Shown: one piece after another, positions 1-5,717 of the stretch
Layout of the letters: the number at the start of each line of letters is the position of its first letter
Numbering within the stretch: position 1 is the stretch's first letter
Assembly: GCA_030627585.1 (NCBI GenBank)
Contig: DAOURU010000061.1
Span: forward strand, 1 to 6,723
Length of the DNA: 6,723 nucleotides
Origin: Bacillota bacterium
GTDB lineage: Bacteria; Bacillota; DSM-12270; Thermacetogeniales; Thermacetogeniaceae
Reading direction: 5' to 3'
Notes under the pieces: generated by a model
The model's input: the letters and a program-made list of their open reading frames with translations, nothing else
The model's database searches: none
What the model was told of the DNA's origin: nothing
Position numbers and translations under genes: made by a program

Positions 1-51
1 AGAATTCCGGTTTCTCCCTCCTTCTAAAAAGTTGGAATAAGAATACGTTAC

Positions 52-57
52 AGGAGG
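52..57 (+). promoter_or_regulatory. Ribosome binding site deciding the Mrp start
   Basis: AGGAGG lies 8 nt before the ATG at 66 but only 2 nt before the in-frame ATG at 60. The spacing favours translation starting at 66, not at the first ATG. Confidence 0.8.
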
Positions 58-65
58 CAATGAAT

Positions 66-917
66 ATGGAAACAGAAAGGTCTACTTGTGGTTCTTGTCC
101 AGAGAAAGGCGGTCAATGTCACGAAAGTCACCCGGATCAGCAAGAGCGGACCCAGGCCCCGAAGGCGGTTCCGAGGGATGACGTGAAGTCGGTTATTGCC
201 GTAATGAGCGGAAAAGGGGGTGTAGGTAAATCAACGGTTACCGTTTTACTTGCAAGTACAATGGCTAAAAAGGGATTTCAGGTGGGTGTTCTCGACGGAG
301 ATATTACCGGCCCCAGCATTCCCCGTCTTTTGGGTTTGAAAGGGGGGCGGATGCGCACAGGACCAAACGGACTAATTGCCCCTGAAACTGAGTTAGGGAT
401 CAAAGCAATGTCTCTTAACCTGTTTTTTGATCAAGAAGATGAGGCGGTAATCTGGCGGGGCCCTTTGCTTGCCGGGGCTGTAAAACAATTCTGGGAAGAA
501 GTTGATTGGGGAGAACTGGATTATCTTTTTATAGATCTGCCACCCGGCACGGGAGATGTCCCGCTTACGGTACTCCAGAGTTTACCCCTGAAAGGAGTAG
601 TTATTGTTTTCTCGCCTCAAGAGCTTGCAATCATGGTAGTTAAAAAAGCAGTGCGCATGACGCGCCTCTTAAACGTACCTATCATCGGTCTCGTTGAAAA
701 TATGGCTTATTTGGAATGCCCTAGTTGCGGGGAGATCGTTTACCCCTTCGGAAAACCCCAGGGGCAGCGAGTCAGTGAAGAAACGGGGTTCCCGCTGCTT
801 GCTACTCTTCCGCTCGAGCCTCTTTACACAAAGTTTGGTGACCAGGGAAAACTCGAGATGCTGGAAGCAGAGGAGCTTGCGAAATTTGCTTCCTACCTGG
901 AAAGCTTGAGTTTATAA
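66..917 (+). CDS. Mrp/NBP35-family Fe-S cluster carrier ATPase
   Basis: Cytosolic P-loop ATPase of the Mrp/NBP35/ApbC family, which binds a bridging [4Fe-4S] cluster and hands it to target proteins. Numbering from the ATG at 60 (285 aa; 283 aa from the preferred start at 66), the deviant Walker A motif GKGGVGKST is at 51-59, the Walker B region DLPPGTGD at 159-166, and the dimer-bridging cluster motif CPSC at 220-223 after VENMAYLE. The N-terminus carries three cysteines (C10, C13, C20; C-x2-C-x6-C), as in the NBP35-like forms common in anaerobes, and may hold a second cluster. Length is normal for the family. It heads the eight-gene run, 17 bp before the scaffold gene, which fits a carrier working with that scaffold. 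The family assignment is secure; the identity of the client protein is inference. The name mrp or apbC would be a family label only, so no symbol is given. Confidence 0.93.
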   Translation: METERSTCGSCPEKGGQCHESHPDQQERTQAPKAVPRDDVKSVIAVMSGKGGVGKSTVTVLLASTMAKKGFQVGVLDGDITGPSIPRLLGLKGGRMRTGPNGLIAPETELGIKAMSLNLFFDQEDEAVIWRGPLLAGAVKQFWEEVDWGELDYLFIDLPPGTGDVPLTVLQSLPLKGVVIVFSPQELAIMVVKKAVRMTRLLNVPIIGLVENMAYLECPSCGEIVYPFGKPQGQRVSEETGFPLLATLPLEPLYTKFGDQGKLEMLEAEELAKFASYLESLSL

Positions 918-934
918 AACGGGAGCGGGTTGAA

Positions 935-1396
935 GTGTATAATTTTAAAGTTATCGAACACTTCCAAAATCCGCGTAATTGGGGGGCAATAGAGGATCCA
1001 GACGGAGTCGCAGTTATTGGAGAAGAGTGCGGGGACGTTTTTAAATTCTACATCAAGGTGAAAAACAATCACCTTGTCAAGGTACGCTACCAAGTTAAAG
1101 GTTGTCCGGCTGCGATTGCCTGTTGCAGTATGGTTTCGGTTCTCGCAGCGGGAAAAAGCATTTGGGAAGCCATGGAAATTACCAACGAAGATGTGGCAAA
1201 AGCGCTTGGGGGTCTTCCCCCGGAAAAATTGCATTGTTCCAATTTTGCTGCTGATGCGCTTTATGAGGCAATTCAAGCTTACCTGTACAAGCAGGTAGAA
1301 AAAGGTCCGGGCGCTCCCAAAAACATGATGGGTGAAGGGTGGAGATCCCTGTATATTCGAGCTCAAAAAGGAGATCCTTCCTTATTTAAATTCTGA
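935..1396 (+). CDS. IscU/NifU N-terminal-like Fe-S cluster scaffold
   Basis: Scaffold protein on which Fe-S clusters are assembled before transfer to carriers such as Mrp. The 153-aa protein begins with the family signature HFQNPRNWG (9-17) and keeps the three ligand cysteines in their usual settings: C32 in ECGD (31-34), C57 in KGCPAA (55-60) and C101 in HCS (100-102). D34 corresponds to the conserved aspartate next to the first cysteine. Two extra cysteines, C63 and C64, follow the second ligand. The typical domain ends around residue 125; here about 28 further residues follow, rich in Gly, Lys and aromatics, with no recognised domain. The LPPVK-type chaperone-binding motif of IscU is replaced by LPPEKLHC (94-101). 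The start is GTG, supported by GGGAG at 921-925, 9 nt upstream. No cysteine desulfurase gene is present in the window, so sulfur must come from elsewhere. Confidence 0.9.
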   Translation: MYNFKVIEHFQNPRNWGAIEDPDGVAVIGEECGDVFKFYIKVKNNHLVKVRYQVKGCPAAIACCSMVSVLAAGKSIWEAMEITNEDVAKALGGLPPEKLHCSNFAADALYEAIQAYLYKQVEKGPGAPKNMMGEGWRSLYIRAQKGDPSLFKF

Positions 1397-1419
1397 CCGA
1401 AAAAAGGAGTGAAACAGAG

Positions 1420-1797
1420 ATGCGGATTGCCATTAGTGCAACAGGAAAGGATCTGAACGCTTATGTAGATCCCCGTTTTGGGCGGTGTGCCTACCTTCTT
1501 CTTGTAAATCCGGAAACCCTGGAGTGCGAAGCAGTTACGAATCCGGGCAGGACTGTCGGGGGTGGCGCCGGAATTAAGGCAGCTCAGGAAGTTGTTAACC
1601 AGGGCGTGAAAGAACTTATTACCGGTCAGTGTGGACCGAATGCCTTTGGGATTCTGGCGGCAGGAGGGGTAAAAATCTTCCAGGCGCCTGGAGAGATGGT
1701 TCGCAAGGTGCTCGAACTCTATCAACAGGGCGAATTGTCAGAATTAACTGTACCAGGTCCGAGCAGACCCGGGCCGCAGGGATGGGGTATCAGGTGA
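1420..1797 (+). CDS. NifX/NifB C-terminal-like (DIM family) cluster-binding protein 1
   Basis: Small protein (125 aa) of the dinitrogenase iron-molybdenum cofactor family (NifX, NafY, the NifB C-terminus, archaeal MTH1175 and the Desulfovibrio orange protein), members of which bind metal-sulfur clusters. Visible family marks are DPRFGRC (17-23), a conserved NPG (41-43), GGGAGIKAAQ (48-57) and TGQCGPNAF (68-76). Cysteines C23, C36 and C71 are candidate ligands. The C-terminal tail (112-125) is rich in Pro and Gly and looks disordered. AAGGAG at 1404-1409 sits 10 nt before the ATG. The stop overlaps the likely GTG start of the first MinD gene in a GTGA arrangement, implying translational coupling. 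There is no nitrogenase gene in view, so a nitrogenase role should not be assumed; a partner of the adjacent MinD pair is more likely. Confidence 0.88.
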   Translation: MRIAISATGKDLNAYVDPRFGRCAYLLLVNPETLECEAVTNPGRTVGGGAGIKAAQEVVNQGVKELITGQCGPNAFGILAAGGVKIFQAPGEMVRKVLELYQQGELSELTVPGPSRPGPQGWGIR

Positions 1798-2675
1798 TTA
1801 TTTCAGTCTTGAGCGGAAAAGGTGGCACGGGAAAGACGACGGTTGCCGTAAATTTTGCCTTTTCTCTCGCAGCAAAAGGAGGTGATGGCGTTCTCCTCCT
1901 GGATGCTGATGTGGAAGAACCTAATGCAGGACTTTACTTAAAACCGACCCTTGAAGAGGTTGTTCCTGTTTCTGTTCCCGTTCCTGAAGTTGCTAAAGAA
2001 CGCTGTAATTATTGCGGCATTTGTGCGGACTTCTGCCAGTTTAATGCCTTAGCTATCATTCCAGGTGCCATTCTGACTTTTCCGGAACTCTGCCACGGCT
2101 GCGGGGGTTGTAGTCTTGTCTGTCCGGTTGAGGCGATTCAAGAAAAACCCCGGGAAATTGGTAGGGTTGAAAAAGGGAGGGCTGACTTTCTAGAAATCTG
2201 GCAGGGGTGTCTCAATGTCGGAGAAGCGCCTCCAGTTCCTGTAACACGCAAGTTGAAAGAGGGATTACCCCGACAAAAGGGAAAAATAATAATTATTGAT
2301 GTTCCCCCGGGTGCTTCATGCCCTGTGGTTGAAGCAATCCGCGGGAGCGATTATGCAATTCTTGTAACTGAACCGACTCCTTTTGGACGCCATGACCTGG
2401 AAATTGCTTTTCAGCTTGTCCAACAACTCGGTATTCCCCACGGCGTGATTCTTAACCGGGCGGGAACAGAGGATCGCGCGGAAGCGGACAATATAATTGA
2501 AGAACTTTGTAGTACCTACAAGGTTCCGATTCTTCTTAAAATTCCGTTTAGTCCTCATCTTGCAGCTCTAGGTGCAAAAGGGGTTCTTTTTAGCAAAGTA
2601 ATTCCCTACTGGCAGGAACAATTCTCTCAGATTTTGAGCAAAATAAAGGAGCGTTGCTCATGCGCCAACTCGTAA
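1794..2675 (+). CDS. MinD-like ATPase with inserted 2[4Fe-4S] ferredoxin domain (first of pair)
   Basis: SIMIBI-class P-loop ATPase (293 aa) with a bacterial ferredoxin inserted after the first part of the nucleotide fold. From the GTG start, deviant Walker A SGKGGTGKTT is at 7-16, LDADVEEPNA at 36-45, the first cluster motif C-x2-C-x2-C-x3-C at C71, C74, C77 and C81, the second at C100, C103, C106 and C110 followed by Pro, and the Walker B region IIIDVPPG at 166-173. Electrons could pass through the clusters while ATP drives cluster insertion or partner binding; this is inferred from the architecture and from Orp-type clusters. The open frame extends back to 1629, but residues before about 1782 are translated NifX1 sequence in another frame. 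GTG 1794 gives the expected MIISV N-terminus with GGGG at 1784-1787 as a weak ribosome site; the in-frame ATG at 1782 (4 aa longer) is the alternative. Confidence 0.9.
   Translation: MIISVLSGKGGTGKTTVAVNFAFSLAAKGGDGVLLLDADVEEPNAGLYLKPTLEEVVPVSVPVPEVAKERCNYCGICADFCQFNALAIIPGAILTFPELCHGCGGCSLVCPVEAIQEKPREIGRVEKGRADFLEIWQGCLNVGEAPPVPVTRKLKEGLPRQKGKIIIIDVPPGASCPVVEAIRGSDYAILVTEPTPFGRHDLEIAFQLVQQLGIPHGVILNRAGTEDRAEADNIIEELCSTYKVPILLKIPFSPHLAALGAKGVLFSKVIPYWQEQFSQILSKIKERCSCANS
2645..2651 (+). promoter_or_regulatory. Ribosome binding site deciding the second MinD start
   Basis: AAAGGAG lies inside the end of the preceding gene. It is 8 nt before the ATG at 2660 and only 2 nt before an in-frame TTG at 2654, so the ATG is the start. 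Confidence 0.85.
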
Positions 2676-3532
2676 TTACGAGCGGAAAAGGGGGAACGGG
2701 AAAAACAACAGTTACTGCCGGGTTTCTTGCCCTTGCCTGGCGTGCCGTAAGTGCGGATGCCGATGTCGATGCCCCGAATTTGCACTTGCTTTTACATCCT
2801 AAAGTGCTAGAGGAAAAGGGATTTAAAGGGGCAAAAACGGTTGTTAAGGATCCTGAACTCTGCACTGAATGCGGTAAGTGTGAGGAGCACTGTCGTTTTC
2901 AAGCGATCCAAAACCTTACTCCGGATCCCTTCCGATGCGAAGGGTGTGGGGTTTGCGCTTATGTTTGTCCTGTGGGTGCGCTCAAGCTGGAGGAAGTAGA
3001 GACTGGACGCAGCATTGTGTCGCGCACAAAATACGGCCCTTTTTCACATGCCCGTCTCTATATCGGGGCCGAGGCCTCCGGGAAGTTGGTTACTGAGGTA
3101 CGCAAAAATGCTGAAAAACTGGGCGAGAGTGAAAAGTTAATCATCATTGATGGGGCACCAGGGATCGGCTGTCCCGTAATTGCTTCTTTGAGCGGAACAG
3201 ACCTCACCCTGATTGTCGCAGAGCCTTCGGTGTCGGGTCTCCATGACCTAGAGCGGGTCCTGGGCGTAGCCCGTCACTTTGGGGTTGATGCGCTGGTTTG
3301 CATCAATAAATACGATTTGTGTCCGGAGATGACCGGCGAAATCGCGCATTATTGTCTCCGGGAAAATATCGATCTAATTGGAAAGATTCCTTTCGACCCG
3401 GCGGTCCTGGATGTAATGGAACAGGAAAGGTCTGTGGAAAGCCTGCTCCAAACAGAGGCAGGGAAGGTGATTGAAAAGGTCTGGGATAATGTAATCAGCC
3501 GCTTGTTCCCGGATGGGCGAGAGACGTTATGA
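2660..3532 (+). CDS. MinD-like ATPase with inserted 2[4Fe-4S] ferredoxin domain (second of pair)
   Basis: Paralogue of the preceding gene with the same layout (290 aa). Walker A SGKGGTGKTT is at 8-17, ADADVDAPNLHLLL at 32-45, the ferredoxin insert has C68, C71, C74, C78 and C93, C96, C99, C103, and Walker B is IIIDGAPG at 161-168, followed by GCPV. The stretch between Walker A and ADADVDAPN is several residues shorter than in the first copy; as I recall this branch of the family, that is normal for it. Such genes generally occur as adjacent pairs in anaerobes, probably forming a heterodimer. Here the coding regions overlap by 16 bp, which fits balanced production of two partners. A 57-bp gap with no visible terminator or promoter separates it from the second DIM gene. 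Substrate is unknown; Fe-S or Mo/Cu-S cluster handling is inferred from the Desulfovibrio Orp system. Confidence 0.9.
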   Translation: MRQLVITSGKGGTGKTTVTAGFLALAWRAVSADADVDAPNLHLLLHPKVLEEKGFKGAKTVVKDPELCTECGKCEEHCRFQAIQNLTPDPFRCEGCGVCAYVCPVGALKLEEVETGRSIVSRTKYGPFSHARLYIGAEASGKLVTEVRKNAEKLGESEKLIIIDGAPGIGCPVIASLSGTDLTLIVAEPSVSGLHDLERVLGVARHFGVDALVCINKYDLCPEMTGEIAHYCLRENIDLIGKIPFDPAVLDVMEQERSVESLLQTEAGKVIEKVWDNVISRLFPDGRETL

Positions 3533-3589
3533 ATCCGAGGAAAAACTAAACATGATCGGAACATTACATACAAAGGAGGAGCAGAAAAA

Positions 3590-3919
3590 ATGAAGATTGC
3601 TGTGGCATCAGAAAGAAACGGAGTGGCTTCCCACTTCGGGCACTGCGAAAAATTTGTTGTGTTCGAGGTTAAAGGGGGGGAAATTATCAATAATAAGGTT
3701 GTTGAGAATCCCGGCCATGAGCCAGGTTTGTTGCCGCGCTTACTGGCACGTGAAGGAGTAAACGTGGTCATTGCGGGAGGAATGGGAATGCGCGCCCAAC
3801 AGCTTTTTGCACAAAACAATATTCAGGTGGTTGCCGGGGCAAGCGGGTCGATCAAAGAAGTTGTTAAAGCATTTCTTCAAGGAAATCTGGTTACCGGCCC
3901 GAACTTGTGTGATCATTAA
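3590..3919 (+). CDS. NifX/NifB C-terminal-like (DIM family) cluster-binding protein 2
   Basis: Second DIM-family protein, 109 aa, of the MTH1175-like type widespread in Clostridia and archaea. It has SHFGHC (14-19), NPGHEPGLLPRLLA (40-53), AGGMGMRAQQLF (62-73) and a terminal CDH (107-109). C19, C107 and the histidines at 15, 18 and 109 are possible metal ligands. It differs clearly from the first DIM protein upstream, which has GRC instead of GHC and no CDH end, so the two are not a recent duplication and may hold different clusters or act at different steps. AAAGGAGG at 3572-3579 is a strong ribosome site 10 nt before the ATG. It follows the MinD pair and precedes the MBL-fold gene by 20 bp. 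Function beyond cluster binding is not established by the sequence. Confidence 0.88.
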   Translation: MKIAVASERNGVASHFGHCEKFVVFEVKGGEIINNKVVENPGHEPGLLPRLLAREGVNVVIAGGMGMRAQQLFAQNNIQVVAGASGSIKEVVKAFLQGNLVTGPNLCDH

Positions 3920-3939
3920 TTTTTTCAAGAGCCTTTATC

Positions 3940-4782
3940 ATGAAAGAAGAGCTCTCTATTACGATCCTTTGCGATAACATTGTTTACCGGGCCGGACTCC
4001 TGGCCGAACATGGTTTTTCCGCTTTCATCCGGTGGCGCGGCCCCTCTGGCCTGAAAAAGGTGCTTTTTGATACCGGGCAGGGATTAACGCTACTCCATAA
4101 TGCGCGGGTTCTCCAGGCCGACCTCGGCTCCGTTGATGCGGTTGTCTTAAGTCATGGGCATTATGACCATACCGGTGGCTTAAGGCAGCTTACTGCATTA
4201 AGAAAAAACGGGTCTCCTGTTTTTGCCCATCCGGAAATCTTCAAACAAAAGTACCAGGAGGAAGAGAAAGGCAGGAGGAAGACGGGAATACCCTGGCAAA
4301 AAAAGGAACTGGAAGAATTGGGTGCCGAATTTTTCTTGTCGAAGAAACCCCAGGAGATTTTTCCGGGCATCCTCTTAAGCGGAGAAATTGCATTACCAGG
4401 CAGGGAATACGGTCTTAAAGGAGCGCTTGTGGAAAAGGATGGAGAATTGGTTGCCGATGATTTTTTAGATGAAAAAGCTCTTTTTATCCTTACATCGCGT
4501 GGAGTAGTGGTGCTGACCGGTTGTTGTCATCCCGGGCTTGAGAGGATCCTTAGCGCTGCTGTTTCAGTTACCGGAACGGGAATTTATGGTTTAATGGGGG
4601 GATTTCACCTCATGAAAGCGAATCAAGAAGAGATTGGAGCGACTTTTAATTTAATTCGCCGGCACGGGATTAAGGAGATTGTTATGTCTCACTGTACCGG
4701 TTATCTTGCTTATGAGACTTTTCGAAAAGAACTCAGTCCCGGATGCTGCATGGGAGAGGTGGGTTTCACCTGGTCATGTTGA
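3940..4782 (+). CDS. COG1237-type metallo-beta-lactamase-fold hydrolase
   Basis: Metal-dependent hydrolase of the MBL fold, 280 aa. The metal site is seen as DTGQ (44-47), the signature SHGHYDHTGGL (71-81, ligands H72, H74, D76, H77), TGCCHPGL (193-200, H197) and GGFHL (220-224, H223); a further His at 251 lies in SHCTGY. This subfamily is often annotated as a methanopterin-pathway synthase (dihydropterin-ribofuranosyl-aminobenzene phosphate synthase), but nothing here suggests methanopterin synthesis and the label should not be carried over. Some MBL proteins with this motif act on phosphodiesters or nucleotides. The ribosome site is weak (AAGAG at 3927-3931, 8 nt before the ATG), unlike the strong sites of the preceding genes, and it starts 20 bp after the DIM gene. 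Its end overlaps the DUF89 gene by 7 bp, so the two are probably co-translated. Substrate unknown. Confidence 0.87.
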   Translation: MKEELSITILCDNIVYRAGLLAEHGFSAFIRWRGPSGLKKVLFDTGQGLTLLHNARVLQADLGSVDAVVLSHGHYDHTGGLRQLTALRKNGSPVFAHPEIFKQKYQEEEKGRRKTGIPWQKKELEELGAEFFLSKKPQEIFPGILLSGEIALPGREYGLKGALVEKDGELVADDFLDEKALFILTSRGVVVLTGCCHPGLERILSAAVSVTGTGIYGLMGGFHLMKANQEEIGATFNLIRRHGIKEIVMSHCTGYLAYETFRKELSPGCCMGEVGFTWSC

Positions 4783-5624
4783 CATTTCACGACTGCGCTC
4801 CCTGCCTGGTAAGACAGGCTCTGGATGCCGCGCGGATGGCTACTCCCGATGAGCAGGTACAAGAAAAAGTGCTCCGGAAGGTTTTAGCGGCATTTTCAGA
4901 AGTCTCTTTTATGCAATATCCTGCCAGACTCAGTTACTTAGCACACAGTATCGTCAAACAGGAAACCTCGTGCCCGGATCCTTACCGCCGGCTGAAGCAG
5001 TATTTCAACAAAGCAGCGCACAGGCTGTATCCAAGTTTAAAGCATCTTGTCAGTGTTTCTGCAAACAGGCTCGAGGTGGCCGTAAAACTGGCGATTGCAG
5101 GAAATATCATCGACTTTGCCATTCGTGATCTTGAAACAGTAAACAAAACAATCGAAGATACAATACAAAAGCCTTTTACGGTGAACTATTTTCAGGACTT
5201 TGAGGATGTTATTAAAAAGTCGGGAAAGATCCTTTATATCGGAGATAATGCGGGAGAAACTTTTTTTGACCGAATTCTTATTGAAGAATTTCCTGCCGAA
5301 AAGTTCAGCTACGCGGTAAAAGGAGGCCCTATTATCAACGATGCGACTGAAGAAGATGCGACTTTTGCGGGACTGGTGGAATTGGTGGAAGTAGTCAACA
5401 CCGGCTCCGATACACCAGGCACGTTATTGGACCTGTGTTCCCCGGAATTTCAGGAAAAGTTTAATCAGGCAGATCTGATTATTGCAAAAGGCCAGGCGAA
5501 CTACGAAACCCTTCAATTTTGCGGAAAAGATATCTTTTTTCTGCTCCGCGTTAAGTGTCCGGTCATTGCCAGGGACACAGGACACCCAATCGGAAGCATC
5601 ATCTTACAATATAAACGCGGCTAG
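4776..5624 (+). CDS. DUF89/ARMT1-like family protein, probable metal-dependent phosphatase
   Basis: Member of the DUF89 family, which includes metal-dependent phosphatases proposed to remove damaged or surplus phosphometabolites. The 282-aa protein begins with C7-x2-C10 followed by RQAL (13-16), typical of the prokaryotic branch. Conserved blocks are AGNIIDFA (108-115), GDNAGE (156-161), KGGPIIND (182-189), GSDTPG (210-215) and AKGQANYE (237-244); the Asp/Asn residues in these blocks form the metal and phosphate site in solved members. The open frame begins at 4743, but ATG 4776 gives the family-type N-terminus; a GAGGTGGG stretch at 4756-4763 is the best available ribosome site, at a rather long 12 nt. 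The start lies inside the upstream MBL gene. Last gene of the run, ending just before the terminator. Its substrate and its link to cluster assembly are not evident. Confidence 0.88.
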   Translation: MLTFHDCAPCLVRQALDAARMATPDEQVQEKVLRKVLAAFSEVSFMQYPARLSYLAHSIVKQETSCPDPYRRLKQYFNKAAHRLYPSLKHLVSVSANRLEVAVKLAIAGNIIDFAIRDLETVNKTIEDTIQKPFTVNYFQDFEDVIKKSGKILYIGDNAGETFFDRILIEEFPAEKFSYAVKGGPIINDATEEDATFAGLVELVEVVNTGSDTPGTLLDLCSPEFQEKFNQADLIIAKGQANYETLQFCGKDIFFLLRVKCPVIARDTGHPIGSIILQYKRG

Positions 5625-5645
5625 TTTTTTGCTTTTTGAATGAAA

Positions 5646-5669
5646 AAAAGAGAGCTACACCCCTCTTTT
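5646..5669. terminator. Probable bidirectional intrinsic terminator
   Basis: AAAAGAG at 5646-5652 pairs perfectly with CTCTTTT at 5663-5669, with one A-C mismatch and a closing G-C pair inside and a 6-nt loop. On the plus strand the hairpin ends in TTTT followed by ATTGTTATTTG; on the minus strand it runs straight into seven T residues (the A run at 5643-5649). It sits between the stop of the DUF89 gene and the stop of the convergent minus-strand gene, as expected for a shared terminator. The stem is AU-rich, so efficiency is uncertain, and the minus-strand side looks stronger. Confidence 0.65.
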
Positions 5670-5689
5670 ATTGTTATTTGACTTTTTAC

Positions 5690-5717
5690 GAAAAGGCTAC
5701 ATTGAAAAGGCTACATT
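5690..5717. repeat. Perfect 14-bp tandem duplication
   Basis: GAAAAGGCTACATT occurs twice without a gap (5690-5703 and 5704-5717). The second copy contains the stop codon of the minus-strand gene (complement of CTA, 5711-5713); the first copy lies just after it, so the duplication leaves the protein unchanged. Confidence 0.9.

Noticed and set aside
17..25. Ribosome-site-like sequence on the minus strand (AGAAGGAGG) at the left edge, hinting at a divergent gene
   Set aside because: No ATG, GTG or TTG follows on the minus strand within the 16 nt left in the window, so a gene start cannot be supported.
1..59. Promoter for the eight-gene run
   Set aside because: No pair of boxes with acceptable match and spacing is visible in these 59 bp; the promoter may lie further upstream or the run may continue to the left.
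893..1366. 157-codon open frame on the minus strand opposite the scaffold gene
   Set aside because: It is antisense to a gene with clear IscU family motifs, shows no recognisable domain and has Cys/Phe-rich composition typical of shadow frames.
1363..1725. 120-codon minus-strand frame opposite the first DIM gene
   Set aside because: Antisense to a conserved gene, no family resemblance, and it would interrupt a tightly packed plus-strand run.
1629..1793. Upstream extension of the first MinD frame
   Set aside because: These codons lie within the first DIM gene in another frame, and the extension has no resemblance to MinD N-termini; the conserved start begins at MIISV or just before it.
3552..3593. 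13-codon frame (MIGTLHTKEEQKK) whose TGA overlaps the ATG of the second DIM gene
   Set aside because: Its later codons are simply the ribosome binding site of the downstream gene and the only upstream ribosome signal is GAGG at 11 nt. Possible, but not supported as a real leader peptide.
3349..3819. 156-codon minus-strand frame across the MinD2/DIM2 junction
   Set aside because: It covers two conserved plus-strand genes and an intergenic gap and carries no recognisable domain.
1420..3919. Nitrogenase cofactor (nif) cluster
   Set aside because: The DIM family is shared with NifX and NifB, but no nifH, nifD, nifK, nifE, nifN or radical-SAM NifB is present, and the MinD-ferredoxin pair points to an Orp-like system instead.
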